64,000 nucleotides of DNA from Grimontia kaedaensis (GCF_023746615.1 NZ_CP082276.1:1054001-1118000); one strand, 5' to 3'; positions 34,238 through 43,989 are shown, numbered from the stretch's first letter. Made by a program: numbers and translations. The notes: a model not told the origin generated them from the letters alone.

Positions 34238-35290
34238 TTATATGTCGTTTAAATCAGGCGTCGAATCGCGCACCACTAACTCTACGCCAATGAGTACCTT
34301 GTGATTGCTTTGAAACGCTTCTCCGTCTGATTCCAGACTGATTCCCAACAGGCGGCATGCCTCATGCGCCAGAGATTCAGCACTCACCCTCACTGTTGTT
34401 AGCGAGGGAGCAAGCAAGCGACTGTCATCCAAATCATCAAAGCCCACCACCGCAATGTCTTGACCAGGCAGCAGGTTTCTCTCGCGAAGCGCACCATAGA
34501 CGCCATAAGCGACCACGTCGGTGAAACACACCATCGCAGTGATTGAGTCGTCTTTATCGAGTAATTGGTGGGTGAATTCTTTACCACCCAAGCGTTTGGT
34601 AGACCCTGGCAAAATGTCACCGTCTTTGATGGCGACGTTTTCTTCTGCCATGGCATCAATAAAACCCTGTCGGCGTTCTCGGTAGTCAGAGATGCTTTCA
34701 ACACCGCCCACAAAGGCGATGCGTCGGTGACCCAGCGCAAGAAGGTGTTTTGTCGCCATGTAGCAGCCCTGCCTGTTATCAGGCATGACAGTGGGTGCGC
34801 CTCCCCCGTTGATTTGCCGCATCATGGTGACGATCGCACTGCCATTCGATGCAAGAGATTGCATCCATTCCGCTGAGGTATCGGGAGCCGGGACAATCAA
34901 ATAACCACAAACATTGTATTCTTTGAGCGAGGCTACGATAGATTGCTGACGCGATAAGCTTTCATTGATGTTCACTATGATGGGTGTCAGGCCTAACTCA
35001 TCAAGACGTGCCTCAAGCGCAATGATCACTTGCGCCAAATAAGGGTTGGCTAAGTCATTGGCAATGATGGCAACCAGTGTGGACGTTTTACTCCTTAAAC
35101 CCGCAGCTTCACGATTGTATACGTAACCGATCTCATCCATCGCCTCTCTGACACGAACGCGGGTTGCCTCAGCCACGCCTTTCGCATTTCGAATGACCAG
35201 TGACACTGACGATTTAGAGACACCAGCCCGCTTTGCAACATCGATCACTGTCGGCTTCTTGCTTCTTGCGTTCTCTTTTTTAACCAACAT
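34238..35290 (-). CDS. LacI-family repressor
   Basis: A 350-aa LacI/GalR regulator. N-terminal HTH with hinge (VIDVAKRAGVSKSSVSLVIR, AMDEIGYVYNREAAGLRS), then a sugar-binding-protein-like sensor domain (VAIIANDLANPYLAQVI, GHRRIAFVGG, VVGFDDLDDSRLLAPSLTTV). CAGGAGAAA lies directly before ATG 35290. It is divergent from the DUF1479-Dabb-AKR operon, and a long palindrome with a central CG (35423-35466) lies between them, so it probably represses that operon. The inducer is unknown. Confidence 0.9.
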   Translation of the reverse strand: MLVKKENARSKKPTVIDVAKRAGVSKSSVSLVIRNAKGVAEATRVRVREAMDEIGYVYNREAAGLRSKTSTLVAIIANDLANPYLAQVIIALEARLDELGLTPIIVNINESLSRQQSIVASLKEYNVCGYLIVPAPDTSAEWMQSLASNGSAIVTMMRQINGGGAPTVMPDNRQGCYMATKHLLALGHRRIAFVGGVESISDYRERRQGFIDAMAEENVAIKDGDILPGSTKRLGGKEFTHQLLDKDDSITAMVCFTDVVAYGVYGALRERNLLPGQDIAVVGFDDLDDSRLLAPSLTTVRVSAESLAHEACRLLGISLESDGEAFQSNHKVLIGVELVVRDSTPDLNDI

Positions 35291-35422
35291 TTTCTCCTGA
35301 CTGGTATATCCAAACAACCTAAAGATGATTGTATTCAGAGGTGATATCCATTTGATGACATTAAGGATATCTGAACGATGGATAGTTGCAGACTCTCAAT
35401 TTCAATACTCTCTCTTCACTTA

Positions 35423-35466
35423 AATATACACAAATAACTGGAACGTTCCAGTTAGCTGTGTATATT
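35423..35466. promoter_or_regulatory. 44-bp palindrome, probable LacI-family operator
   Basis: The central 20-bp palindrome TAACTGGAACGTTCCAGTTA, separated by 2 unpaired bases on each side from AATATACACA and TGTGTATATT, gives 40 of 44 bases in symmetry. LacI-family operators are symmetric with a central CG, as here (AACGTT). It lies between lacI-type and DUF1479 genes. Confidence 0.75.
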
Positions 35467-35581
35467 AATAACAAATCGCTCAATAAATGCTCAGCAAGAG
35501 ATGACGCGCTGACATGCCGATCAATACTGTCCTCGGTGAATACTGAAGAAAGGACGCGATGCCAAATGAAGGAGAGCAACC

Positions 35582-36823
35582 ATGGCTTTATCCAAAGACA
35601 ACTTGCCACAGCAAATCAGGAATTTAAAAGCAACGCTGCGCCAGCAAATCCCTGATTACAAGGAAAGGTTCAAAGAGATTCAGCAAGCAGTGCGTGAGGA
35701 TGTTAAGCGCATCAAGTCACTTGAAACGACAGGCAGTGCCATTCCGGTTTATGAGTTTTCCCAAGTACAGGCGCAGGGCCAATTTAGTACCCAACAGCGC
35801 AATGCCATTCATCAGGCGGGCTGCTGTATCATTCGAAATACGCTGCCTACTGAAGACGTTCAGCAAAAGAATGATGAGCTGTCGGACTACATTGTTGGCA
35901 ACGGTTATTACGAGCAAACCACGGATGTTGAGGACAATTACTTCAGTCAGCTGAAATCTGACAAACCGCAAATCTTCGGTATCTATTGGTCAAAGCCTCA
36001 GATCTGGGCGCGACAACATCCGAATATGGCTGCTGCTCGACAATACCTTAATGCACTTTGGGTATGGCAGGAAAACGGTGAAACCTACTTTGACCCCACA
36101 AAAGACGTCACGTATGCAGACCGCGTTCGCCGCCGTGAACCTGGCGATACCACGCTGGGTCTCTCTCCGCATGTGGACGCTGGGTCTGTCGAACGTTGGC
36201 TTGACCCAAGCTACCGAAAGGTATTTGAGAAAATATTCGGTGGCGACTGGCGTTCACATAATGCCTTTCATGGTGCACACCGCATCAACGTAGAAGAGTT
36301 TCCCTCCCCTGCAGTTTGCAGTGTGTTTCGTTCCTTCCAAGGGTGGCTGGCACTGACGTCACAAGGCCAGGGTGATGGCACCTTAAAAGTCGTGCCTTCT
36401 ATACTCACCATGCCTTATATCCTGCTGAGAGCGCTTCAAGATGATGTGCCTGAAGATGACTTATGTGGTGCAGAGCCATGTCGGGCGCTCACCGTTTCAG
36501 AGCAATGGCATAGCGATCTGTTAGAAGGCTTAGTGTCAATTCCAAAAGTCAATCCTGGTGACACGGTATGGTGGCATCCGGACACCATTCATGCGGTAGA
36601 AGATCAGCACACGGGCGATGGGTACAGCAATGTTCTTTTCATTGGTGCCGCGCCTTCATGTCAGAAGAACATCGACTACTCGCTAAAACAAAAGGCCGCT
36701 TTTCTGAAGGGAGAAAGTAGCCCTGATTTCGCCGCTGAAAACTATGAGGTGAATTACAAGGACCGAGCCACAGAGACTGACCTCTCTGCGTTGGGTAGAC
36801 AGCAAATGGGCTTTGACGTCTAA
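35582..36823 (+). CDS. DUF1479 (YbiU-like) putative oxygenase
   Basis: A 413-aa member of the DUF1479 family (E. coli YbiU), which has the fold of Fe(II)/2-oxoglutarate dioxygenases. Metal ligands are likely in SPHVDAGSVERW (HxD) and WWHPDTIHAVED (distal His). FRSFQGWLALTSQGQGDGTL is the family's conserved core. AAGGAGAGCAACC precedes the ATG. It heads a three-gene operon with Dabb and aldo/keto reductase proteins, divergent from a LacI repressor, suggesting breakdown of a small plant- or algal-type metabolite (inference). Confidence 0.9.
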   Translation: MALSKDNLPQQIRNLKATLRQQIPDYKERFKEIQQAVREDVKRIKSLETTGSAIPVYEFSQVQAQGQFSTQQRNAIHQAGCCIIRNTLPTEDVQQKNDELSDYIVGNGYYEQTTDVEDNYFSQLKSDKPQIFGIYWSKPQIWARQHPNMAAARQYLNALWVWQENGETYFDPTKDVTYADRVRRREPGDTTLGLSPHVDAGSVERWLDPSYRKVFEKIFGGDWRSHNAFHGAHRINVEEFPSPAVCSVFRSFQGWLALTSQGQGDGTLKVVPSILTMPYILLRALQDDVPEDDLCGAEPCRALTVSEQWHSDLLEGLVSIPKVNPGDTVWWHPDTIHAVEDQHTGDGYSNVLFIGAAPSCQKNIDYSLKQKAAFLKGESSPDFAAENYEVNYKDRATETDLSALGRQQMGFDV

Positions 36824-36895
36824 CGCCATTCCGCGCGGCGTTTGAATAATCACAGAATACAACATGGAAGACCGGCAAAAGGGAGTCACACAACA

Positions 36896-37192
36896 ATGAT
36901 CAGACATATCTTGCTCATCAAATTTATAGAGAGCGCTACCGAAGACCAAATCAACCATATCAAAGCACTCTTTCTGGATGTCCCTAAAAAAATCGACGGG
37001 GTTGTTTCCGTCGAGTGGGGAGAAAACGACAGCGACGAGAACCTCAACAAAGGGTGTACCCATGCGGTACTGATGACGTTTGCAAACCAAGCAGGCCGAG
37101 AGCAGTACCTCCCCCACCCGGAGCATGACAAACTCAAACTTGATTTCGTGCCACTCATTGAGGACATCACGGTCTTTGATTACAGCCTGTGA
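36896..37192 (+). CDS. Dabb (stress-responsive A/B barrel) protein
   Basis: A 98-aa ferredoxin-like alpha/beta-barrel dimer protein. Family marks: MIRHILLIKFIESATEDQI at the start, THAVLMTFANQAGREQYLPH, HDKLKLDFVPLIEDITVFDY. Some relatives are cyclases or stress proteins; the activity is open. The start is ATG 36896, after GGGAG. Second gene of the operon with DUF1479. Confidence 0.85.
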   Translation: MIRHILLIKFIESATEDQINHIKALFLDVPKKIDGVVSVEWGENDSDENLNKGCTHAVLMTFANQAGREQYLPHPEHDKLKLDFVPLIEDITVFDYSL

Positions 37193-37234
37193 TTGTCGAT
37201 GTCAGGGACACAATTCTAGATAAGGAGCATCACG

Positions 37235-38059
37235 ATGAATGTGTGCTTTCAAGGCGTTAATCAACGGGTTTTCGGAACCTATCCTCTCAATGGCGACACT
37301 CTGACAACGGCGGTTCATCATGCCTTTGAGGCAGGTTACCGCGCGTTCGACACGGCACAAATGTACGGGAACGAGGCGAGCTTAGGCGAAGCATTGTCTA
37401 AATTGCCCGTAAAAAGGGAGGCGCTGTGCATTACCACAAAAGTGCACCCTGACAACTTCCATGACCGCCACTTTATACTGTCGGTGAAAGACAGTCTCAA
37501 GGCTCTGAAATTACAATATGTTGATGTTCTCATGTTGCACTGGCCGCCTGCAGATGGCGATATTGGCCCATCACTGTGGATGCTGGAACAAGCGCATAGA
37601 TTGGGGTTAGCGAAGCATATTGCGGTGTCTAATTACAACGCTCGCATGATGAGAGAAGTGCGAAAGACCATTGAAACGCCGGTCGTGACCAATCAAGTCG
37701 AGTTCCATCCTCTATTGAACCAAGAACAGCTACTACTGACGGCCACTGAGACCTCGATTCCCCTTTCTTCCTATTGCTCAGTCGCAAGGGGGGAGATTTT
37801 TAAACATCCCCTCTTTGCGGATATCGCACAATGCTACCAAAAGACCAGCGCACAAATCGCATTGCGCTGGGCGCTTCAGAAAGGGGTAGCGATTACCACC
37901 ATGTCTACAAAACAGGAAAACATTCGCGCTAACTTCGATGTTATGGACTTCACCTTATCAAGCATTGAAATGGCGAAAATTGATGCATTAACCGATACCA
38001 ATATGCGCATAGTGACGAAAGAGCTCTCGCCCTGGGCTCCCGATTGGCAAGAGACTTAA
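37235..38059 (+). CDS. Aldo/keto reductase
   Basis: A 274-aa NAD(P)H-dependent TIM-barrel reductase. Catalytic tetrad visible: D in FDTAQMYGNE with Y, K in TTKVHP, H in MLHWPP. NADPH-binding end is ITTMSTKQENIRANFDV, shortened from the usual IPKS motif. KHIAVSNYN and NQVEFHPLL are family signatures. AAGGAG lies before the ATG. Third gene of the LacI-linked operon, probably reducing or oxidising its substrate. Confidence 0.9.
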   Translation: MNVCFQGVNQRVFGTYPLNGDTLTTAVHHAFEAGYRAFDTAQMYGNEASLGEALSKLPVKREALCITTKVHPDNFHDRHFILSVKDSLKALKLQYVDVLMLHWPPADGDIGPSLWMLEQAHRLGLAKHIAVSNYNARMMREVRKTIETPVVTNQVEFHPLLNQEQLLLTATETSIPLSSYCSVARGEIFKHPLFADIAQCYQKTSAQIALRWALQKGVAITTMSTKQENIRANFDVMDFTLSSIEMAKIDALTDTNMRIVTKELSPWAPDWQET

Positions 38060-38072
38060 TGGCTCTCGCGAT

Positions 38073-38098
38073 AAAGCCAGTTCCTCTGAACTGGCTTT
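38073..38098. terminator. Bidirectional terminator
   Basis: Stem AAAGCCAGTT/AACTGGCTTT with a 6-nt loop, between the convergent reductase and isochorismatase-like genes. Confidence 0.8.
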
Positions 38099-38148
38099 GA
38101 CGATCACCGGGCGATTCTAACCTTGGTTAAACAGGTTAACGCTATCTG

Positions 38149-38673
38149 TTATGCGAAGGCTTTTTGAATGTTTAGCATCTCGATACCACGTACTTGCATA
38201 GAGTCGACTGCTAGTGCATGGGCGATAGAGTCAATGGTGCAACAGCACTCTTCAATGACTTTCGGGTTGTATTTTTCCGCCGCTGGAGAGAGCGCTGTAT
38301 GGTTGACACAATTGTGGGTCATCATGCCTGTAATCAGGATCTCTTCCACGCCCATCGATTGTAACAAGTCTTCAAGATTGGTGTTCTCAAAGCAATCTGC
38401 ATGGCGCTTGGTGACGACTGGAGCGTCAGGGGCTGCCGCCATCACATCCTTATGGATTTTGACGCCTTCTGAGCCTTCATAAAAAAACAGTCCCTCACCC
38501 AGCTCCGGTGAAACCAAATGTTGAATGTGGATGATCGGAATGTTCTTGTCTTTCGCCCTAGCCATAGCTTCTAACGTTTTCTGTGTAGTCTCTTTAGGCT
38601 GGTAAAGCGGATATTTGCCATCTTCGAAATAATCATTTTGGATGTCGATAACAATCAAGGCTTGCTTAGTCAT
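38149..38673 (-). CDS. Isochorismatase-family cysteine hydrolase
   Basis: A 174-aa hydrolase with the D-K-C triad: D in VIDIQNDYF, K in VVTKRHADCFENT, C in TGMMTHNCVNHTA. Such enzymes cleave nicotinamide, ureides, or isochorismate; the single-domain size and MMTHNC motif fit general cysteine hydrolases. GAGGAAATCAAA before the ATG. Divergent from a GlxA-type AraC regulator that may control it. Confidence 0.9.
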   Translation of the reverse strand: MTKQALIVIDIQNDYFEDGKYPLYQPKETTQKTLEAMARAKDKNIPIIHIQHLVSPELGEGLFFYEGSEGVKIHKDVMAAAPDAPVVTKRHADCFENTNLEDLLQSMGVEEILITGMMTHNCVNHTALSPAAEKYNPKVIEECCCTIDSIAHALAVDSMQVRGIEMLNIQKAFA

Positions 38674-38784
38674 TTTGATTTCCTCAGTTCTCTCGTTGGG
38701 ATGTGTAAATTATGTGCATGTTGAGTTCCTATAACGAGAGTCTAAAATGACACTTTAAAAGGCATTTGCGACAACACCTATCCC

Positions 38785-39738
38785 ATGAAAAACATTAAAA
38801 TTGCCATTGTTAATTACCCAACAGCCAGTCAAACCGCAGTTCATGGCTTAGTTGAAGCCATGACAATCGCTAATACGCTTTGTGAGCAGCTAAACGCTTC
38901 GGTCAGGTTTGATGCGAGCATCAATGTGTTGGAACATCTTGATACGCAACAGAGCGTAAGGGTCGTGGTGTTACCTCCTTGCATCAACGATGACTTTTAC
39001 ATGCAGGAAAACCCGCTCTTATATCAATATCTTTCGAGCATGCAGCAACAAGGAGCTCTACTTGCTTCCGCTTGTGCTGGCGCGTTTATTCTAGCGAAGG
39101 GAGGATTTCTGGATAACAAGTTCTGCACCACACACTGGCGATTAGCCGATTCGTTTCGTTCTGCTTTCCCTGAACTGAAACTCAACGAGAATGCGATCAT
39201 CGTGAATGAAGGCGATGTGATTACCGCCGGAGGTCTGATGGCATGGCTTGATCTACTTTTTGAAATTGTCTCGCTGTACTCTTCACCAACCATTGCTCAG
39301 CAGTTGTCGAAAGAAATGGTGGTTGATAACGGATTTCGCGAACAGCGCTTCTACCGCCAATTTGTCCCAAATCGAGACCATGGCGATGAACTTGCTCTAA
39401 AAGCACAGGACTATTTGGATGCGAATTACGCTGAGCCCATTTCGGTAAAAGCCATCGCAGAGCATTTTTTCGTGAGCCAGCGAACGCTTCAGAGGCGCTT
39501 TTTGGCTGCTGTCGGACATACCATCATCCAATACTTGCAGAAATTACGCCTTCACCATGCCTGCCAATTAATTGAGCTAACAGGGAAAGGGATTACCGAG
39601 ATTTCTTATGAAGTGGGATATCAAGATATCAGTGCTTTTCGGAAGGTGTTCTTGCGTGAATTTGGCCTGACACCGACCGAGTTTAGAAAACGTTTTAGTA
39701 CTAACAGAGTCGCTGCAGAAAATGAGTCCGCATTCTAA
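38785..39738 (+). CDS. GlxA-type AraC-family regulator
   Basis: A 317-aa regulator with an N-terminal DJ-1/PfpI (glutamine-amidotransferase-like) domain (ASACAGAFILAKGGFLDNKF, THWRLADSF) and a C-terminal AraC double HTH (ISVKAIAEHFFVSQRTLQRR, ITEISYEVGYQDISAFRKVF, FGLTPTEFRKRF). Likely activator of the divergent cysteine-hydrolase gene. The ligand is unknown. Confidence 0.9.
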   Translation: MKNIKIAIVNYPTASQTAVHGLVEAMTIANTLCEQLNASVRFDASINVLEHLDTQQSVRVVVLPPCINDDFYMQENPLLYQYLSSMQQQGALLASACAGAFILAKGGFLDNKFCTTHWRLADSFRSAFPELKLNENAIIVNEGDVITAGGLMAWLDLLFEIVSLYSSPTIAQQLSKEMVVDNGFREQRFYRQFVPNRDHGDELALKAQDYLDANYAEPISVKAIAEHFFVSQRTLQRRFLAAVGHTIIQYLQKLRLHHACQLIELTGKGITEISYEVGYQDISAFRKVFLREFGLTPTEFRKRFSTNRVAAENESAF

Positions 39739-39858
39739 TTCTGTTGTCCGTTGGCTTCACTCTCTGTTGGCAAAACGCGAAGTACCGATTCACCAAGGTG
39801 AGAGACGAAGCCAAGCGTAAGGATGTTTTCAGCAATGGAGAATCTTCAGCCACGCCTG

Positions 39859-40818
39859 TTAAGCCAATGCCGATTCGGAGACTCTTGCCAGACAATATTC
39901 CGAGATCGCTAAGTCTAATTTGGCGACACCGGTTAAATCGCAGATTGTCAGTCCCTTTACCGCACCACGGCCAACCTTTTCCAGTGAAATAGGCTTGATG
40001 ACCTCATCTATCTCCTGTTCTGATATGCCTTTTAGCTCACCCAAAGTCAAAGACTGACTGATGTCATCGCATATCCAACGATCACTTTCCAACACTAAGG
40101 CCTCTTCAAGTTCTCGTTTTTCCTTACTGTCAGACCCCATGGCGATAATCAGTCGATCGCGCTGTTTACCTTCCCCGAGAACAACCTTTCTGTGGAGGAC
40201 CGGCGTGCGACTGGTCGTTGCAGTGATCACCAAATCTGCTTCTGCTAATGCAGCGCTTTCATCGCCGTAACACTGGATGTCTATGTGGTGAGTTTCGTTT
40301 GCCCAGTCAGCAAAACCTTTGAGACCTGCTGCACTTCTGCCAAAACATCGAATTTCACTCGGGCGTCTCACCAGTAGCAAGGCAGAAAGCTGCATTCTCG
40401 CCTGCCTTCCAGTACCCACAATCACTGCGACATCGATGTTTTCCGGTGCCAGTAGATCAACGGCATACCCACCCGCAGCCGCAGTGCGAATTTGAGTAAG
40501 ATACCCATTATCAGCAAGCACAGCATGTAACTGGCCTGACTTCGAATGATATAGCGCATTCATGCCATGAGTTTGGGAGACACCGCCTCCGTCTAGCCGA
40601 TAATTTCCTGCCATTTTGACAACGAAATGGGTTTGATCCGCCGAGTAAAACGATTTGACACATAGCAGCCCATTTAATGGCTCCAGCATCATCTGTTGGA
40701 CCGGAGGCTGACAGGAAAAACTGGCCTCCCCCGACTGAAAAGCCGCCCCCATTTCATAGACGACTGCACTCGTCAGAACAACGGCATCACGGATTTCTGG
40801 TTCATTCAATACAACCAT
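39859..40818 (-). CDS. Ornithine cyclodeaminase/mu-crystallin family protein
   Basis: A 319-aa Rossmann protein of the OCD/mu-crystallin family (imine reductase, alanine dehydrogenase or EutC-type). Conserved parts: FVVKMAGNYRLDGGG substrate loop with K, IRTAAAGGYAVDLLA, and VIVGTGRQARMQ dinucleotide fold; SDSKEKRELEE late. Second gene after a PLP-dependent dehydratase, 13 bp downstream of it. This pairing resembles EutB-EutC of ectoine use and BhcB-BhcD of the beta-hydroxyaspartate cycle, but the other genes of those pathways are absent here. Confidence 0.85.
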   Translation of the reverse strand: MVVLNEPEIRDAVVLTSAVVYEMGAAFQSGEASFSCQPPVQQMMLEPLNGLLCVKSFYSADQTHFVVKMAGNYRLDGGGVSQTHGMNALYHSKSGQLHAVLADNGYLTQIRTAAAGGYAVDLLAPENIDVAVIVGTGRQARMQLSALLLVRRPSEIRCFGRSAAGLKGFADWANETHHIDIQCYGDESAALAEADLVITATTSRTPVLHRKVVLGEGKQRDRLIIAMGSDSKEKRELEEALVLESDRWICDDISQSLTLGELKGISEQEIDEVIKPISLEKVGRGAVKGLTICDLTGVAKLDLAISEYCLARVSESALA

Positions 40819-40831
40819 ATTTCTGTCGCCT

Positions 40832-41788
40832 TCAGAGGTTCACGGAAAAATCGCGGTTTCGGCCACTCACAGCGCAGATGACACTTTTGCCTTCTAGCCT
40901 TTGATCATCAACCAAGGCCGCAGCAAGTGTGATCGCGCCACAAGGCTCGGTAGCAAGCCCCAGATAAGATTGGAGTATTTTCATTGAGGTGAGCACCTCT
41001 TCGTCGGACACGGCTACAAATCGGCTCACACTGCCCTTAACAATCGGCCATGTCAGCTCACCTGGCATTGGGTGTGGCGGCAAAATAGCATCACATATTG
41101 AAGGGCGCTGCTGTGCCGCATGTGTCCGCTCCCCATTGAGCATGGAGTGGTACCAGGGTCGCGAAACCTCAGACTCAACGCCAACAATTTCACACTGCGG
41201 AAATGACTTGGAGATAGCAATCGAAACACCCGCAATGTAGCCGCCGCCAGAAGCGGGAACGTAACAATAGTCCGGAGAGATTTGATGAAGGAGGCAATAG
41301 TCGACCATCTCAAGCCCGCTTGTCCCCTGACCGGCAATGACCTCTGGGTGGTCATAAGGCCGAATCAGCGTCATTCCGTACTCGTTCTGATACTTCTCAG
41401 CCAAAGCCTCTCTGGTTTCATTTTCCGGGTCAAACAGCACAACGTCGGCACCCAGCAAGCGTGTGTTTTCAATTTTTATCGCGTTAGCTGTCTTCGGCAT
41501 AATGACCACACTTTTCACCCCAAATAGCTGTCCCGCATAAGCCACAGCCTGCGCGTGATTACCTGTTGAGAACGCAACCACACCAGCTTTTTTCTGCTCG
41601 TTGGTCAAACAGCAGACCGCATTGATCGCGCCGCGCAGTTTAAAGGCGCCTGTCGGACACAAACTGTCCGCCTTAATCAAAGCCTTTCCTTTGAGTTGTT
41701 TGTCAAGCAAAGGCGAAGACAGCATGGGTGTTGCGCCCATATAAGGTGCGATGTTTCGTTTCGCATCCATCAACATCTGGTGATTCAC
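40832..41788 (-). CDS. PLP-dependent threonine/serine dehydratase-like enzyme
   Basis: A 318-aa fold-type II PLP enzyme. The Schiff-base lysine is in PTGAFKLRGAINA, with SxGNHAQAVAYAG (substrate loop) and PASGGGYIAGV (phosphate-binding glycines). It eliminates water from a hydroxy amino acid or racemises serine. The GTG start at 41788 follows AAGGAGACGGAAA. First gene of a two-gene operon with an OCD-family reductase, divergent from a LysR gene 220 bp away. Confidence 0.9.
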   Translation of the reverse strand: MNHQMLMDAKRNIAPYMGATPMLSSPLLDKQLKGKALIKADSLCPTGAFKLRGAINAVCCLTNEQKKAGVVAFSTGNHAQAVAYAGQLFGVKSVVIMPKTANAIKIENTRLLGADVVLFDPENETREALAEKYQNEYGMTLIRPYDHPEVIAGQGTSGLEMVDYCLLHQISPDYCYVPASGGGYIAGVSIAISKSFPQCEIVGVESEVSRPWYHSMLNGERTHAAQQRPSICDAILPPHPMPGELTWPIVKGSVSRFVAVSDEEVLTSMKILQSYLGLATEPCGAITLAAALVDDQRLEGKSVICAVSGRNRDFSVNL

Positions 41789-42008
41789 TTTCCGTCTCCT
41801 TGTTTGTGCCGGCGTTAAATCCGCACCTTTGGGTTATTTGGGTATATTCCGCATTATTCTCGATGCGCTTTCCAATCGTACTTACCCTTGAAAGTCTAGA
41901 GACCAACAGCACGAAAACAATCAGGGTTTCTTGCACAAACACTTTAGAAAAACTTAAATGTGAGGACGAAATGAAACAAAACCTAATGTAAGGACACTGC
42001 CGATAACG

Positions 42009-42941
42009 ATGCCTAGCTTTCCATCAATGAACGCACTGCGCGTATTCGCAGCAGTAGGGAAATACCAAAGTATTCAGCAGGCGGCTAAAACACTTCACAT
42101 CAGCGAGTCCGCGGTTAGCCAGCAAATAAAAAACCTTGAAGAAAGGTTACAGGTGCAACTGATCGAGCGGGTTGGCAGAACCATCAAACTTACCGAAAAG
42201 GGAGCGCTGTTCTACCCTTTCATTGACAACGGAATGGTCTGTTTTACCGAAGGGCTCGACGCGCTTGAAACCTTAAACCGTGAAAAGCTGGTGACCATTT
42301 CAGTGATTCCTTCAATGGCAAAGTGGTTGATCCACAGGCTTCCAGATTTCAAGAAATTTCACCCTGAGATACGGGTTAGAGTTCACTCAAGCAACATTCC
42401 CACGAATGAAACCAACACCGAGGTGGATCTCTCTTTGAGATTTGGCCTTGGCAATTACCCTGGAATGACAACAACGCCAATTCTTCATGACAAAATTGTC
42501 ATTGTAGTTGCACCTTCATTGTTAGCAGAAGGTGAAGGGATAAATCTCTCAGAGTATGCGCTCTCGCTGCCCTGGTTAGGCTATCACGCCAAGGATATTG
42601 AAGATGTTAACCAGGCGATCCAGCGATTTACCGATGATAAAACCCAGAATATTAGTAAGTTGGCATCAAAAATAGATGTTCATGACGCTATCTTTGTACT
42701 GGAGGCGGCGATTTCGGGTCAAGGTGTTGCGGTAACTAAACATACCTTGGCTCTGCCTTATCTCACCTCATCCAAGCTGCATTGCTTGTTTGAAATGCCG
42801 ACTTTTACTGCGTTTCGTTACTTCATTGTACACCCCAAAAAGCGCCCGCTGTCTGTAGAGGCTGAAACCTTTCAAAACTGGTTAATGACCGCGCTTCCAG
42901 AAGATTTTCCAGAGTTGGTTCTAAGGTCTGTTGACCTTTGA
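42009..42941 (+). CDS. LysR-family regulator (GcvA-like)
   Basis: A 310-aa LysR regulator with HTH (SIQQAAKTLHISESAVSQQI, KNLEERLQVQLIERVGRTIK) and effector domain. Placed divergent to the dehydratase/OCD operon, so probably its activator. The start at 42009 has no strong ribosome-binding site. Confidence 0.9.
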   Translation: MPSFPSMNALRVFAAVGKYQSIQQAAKTLHISESAVSQQIKNLEERLQVQLIERVGRTIKLTEKGALFYPFIDNGMVCFTEGLDALETLNREKLVTISVIPSMAKWLIHRLPDFKKFHPEIRVRVHSSNIPTNETNTEVDLSLRFGLGNYPGMTTTPILHDKIVIVVAPSLLAEGEGINLSEYALSLPWLGYHAKDIEDVNQAIQRFTDDKTQNISKLASKIDVHDAIFVLEAAISGQGVAVTKHTLALPYLTSSKLHCLFEMPTFTAFRYFIVHPKKRPLSVEAETFQNWLMTALPEDFPELVLRSVDL

Positions 42942-43083
42942 TGATGATTTTTGCAGCAGTTTCTGGGGACTTTATACAAGGCAGAGGCTTCGATGTTTAG
43001 CTGACATACATGAGAAGCCGATAACGAAGGAGAAAGTCCCCCACAAACGCTGCCCGATATAATTAAACAATTGGCCTAAAGAC

Positions 43084-43989
43084 CTAACTCGACTCATTCT
43101 GCGAAAACCATTGCTGCAAAGATTCGGCCGTGGTCTTGATTGCTTCATTTTTGCTGTCTGATTTTCGGCTGATAATATACCAGGTTAATGGGAGTCCTTG
43201 TTTGGTCACTGATACCGCAGCCACCAGCGCTTGTTTTATCGAACGCTTCAGCGCCCAGCGGGAAAGAATACTCACGCCTAAATCGACAGCAATCATTTCT
43301 ACGATCGCATCGGTCATCTCCACCACTTGCATGTGTGGAATACGAATACCGGATGGGCGGATAAAGCGCTCGTATTCAAAACCGGGAAGCGCATCCAGAC
43401 TGTAAGTGAGGTAATCCACATTCACCAGATCCTGCGCTTCTATCCACGGTTTGGAAGTCAGACGGTGATCAGGATGCGTCACCAGCACCAGTTCATCTTC
43501 CATCAGGGGTTTACAATTCAACGCGGGGTTCTCCGAGCGCGCCGGAGAAATGATGATGTCGGTTTTCCCAGTTATCAGGGTGGCTTCGGCATCTCGTGTT
43601 GCTGCCGCTACAAAATCGATTTGCAGCTTTTCCCTGCTGAATGCGAGCGATTTTAGAAACCCCGGCACCCAGTGGTACGCAGAGTATTCTGCCACCCCAA
43701 TCCGCACTAGGTGACTGGCATTAGCCGCGGTACGTTCAAATTCGTCTTCTGCCCGTGATAGCTCTGGCAAAATCGAGGCGGCGGTTTGGATCAGCGCCTG
43801 CCCGGCGGGTGTCGGCTTGAGTTTTCGTCCGTCACGCTCAAAGATCGCGCTACCTAGTCGGCGCTCAGCTTCTGCAAGCCGATGACTCATGGCGGGTTGT
43901 GTCACGCCGAGAACATCTGCCGCCGCCCCTAAGCTGCCGTACTTTCCAATCGCGTCAAGCAATTGCCAGTGACGGATCTCCAGCCTCAT
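43084..43989 (-). CDS. LysR-family regulator (MetR-like)
   Basis: A 301-aa LysR protein; the start MRLEIRHWQLLDAIGKYGSL with AAADVLGVTQPAMSHRL is like MetR. C-terminal effector domain intact. Divergent from an EamA exporter, its likely target. Confidence 0.9.
   Translation of the reverse strand: MRLEIRHWQLLDAIGKYGSLGAAADVLGVTQPAMSHRLAEAERRLGSAIFERDGRKLKPTPAGQALIQTAASILPELSRAEDEFERTAANASHLVRIGVAEYSAYHWVPGFLKSLAFSREKLQIDFVAAATRDAEATLITGKTDIIISPARSENPALNCKPLMEDELVLVTHPDHRLTSKPWIEAQDLVNVDYLTYSLDALPGFEYERFIRPSGIRIPHMQVVEMTDAIVEMIAVDLGVSILSRWALKRSIKQALVAAVSVTKQGLPLTWYIISRKSDSKNEAIKTTAESLQQWFSQNESS

Noticed and set aside
39744..39992. 82-codon plus frame after the GlxA-type gene
   Set aside because: It overlaps the end of the OCD-family gene on the other strand and has no recognisable content.
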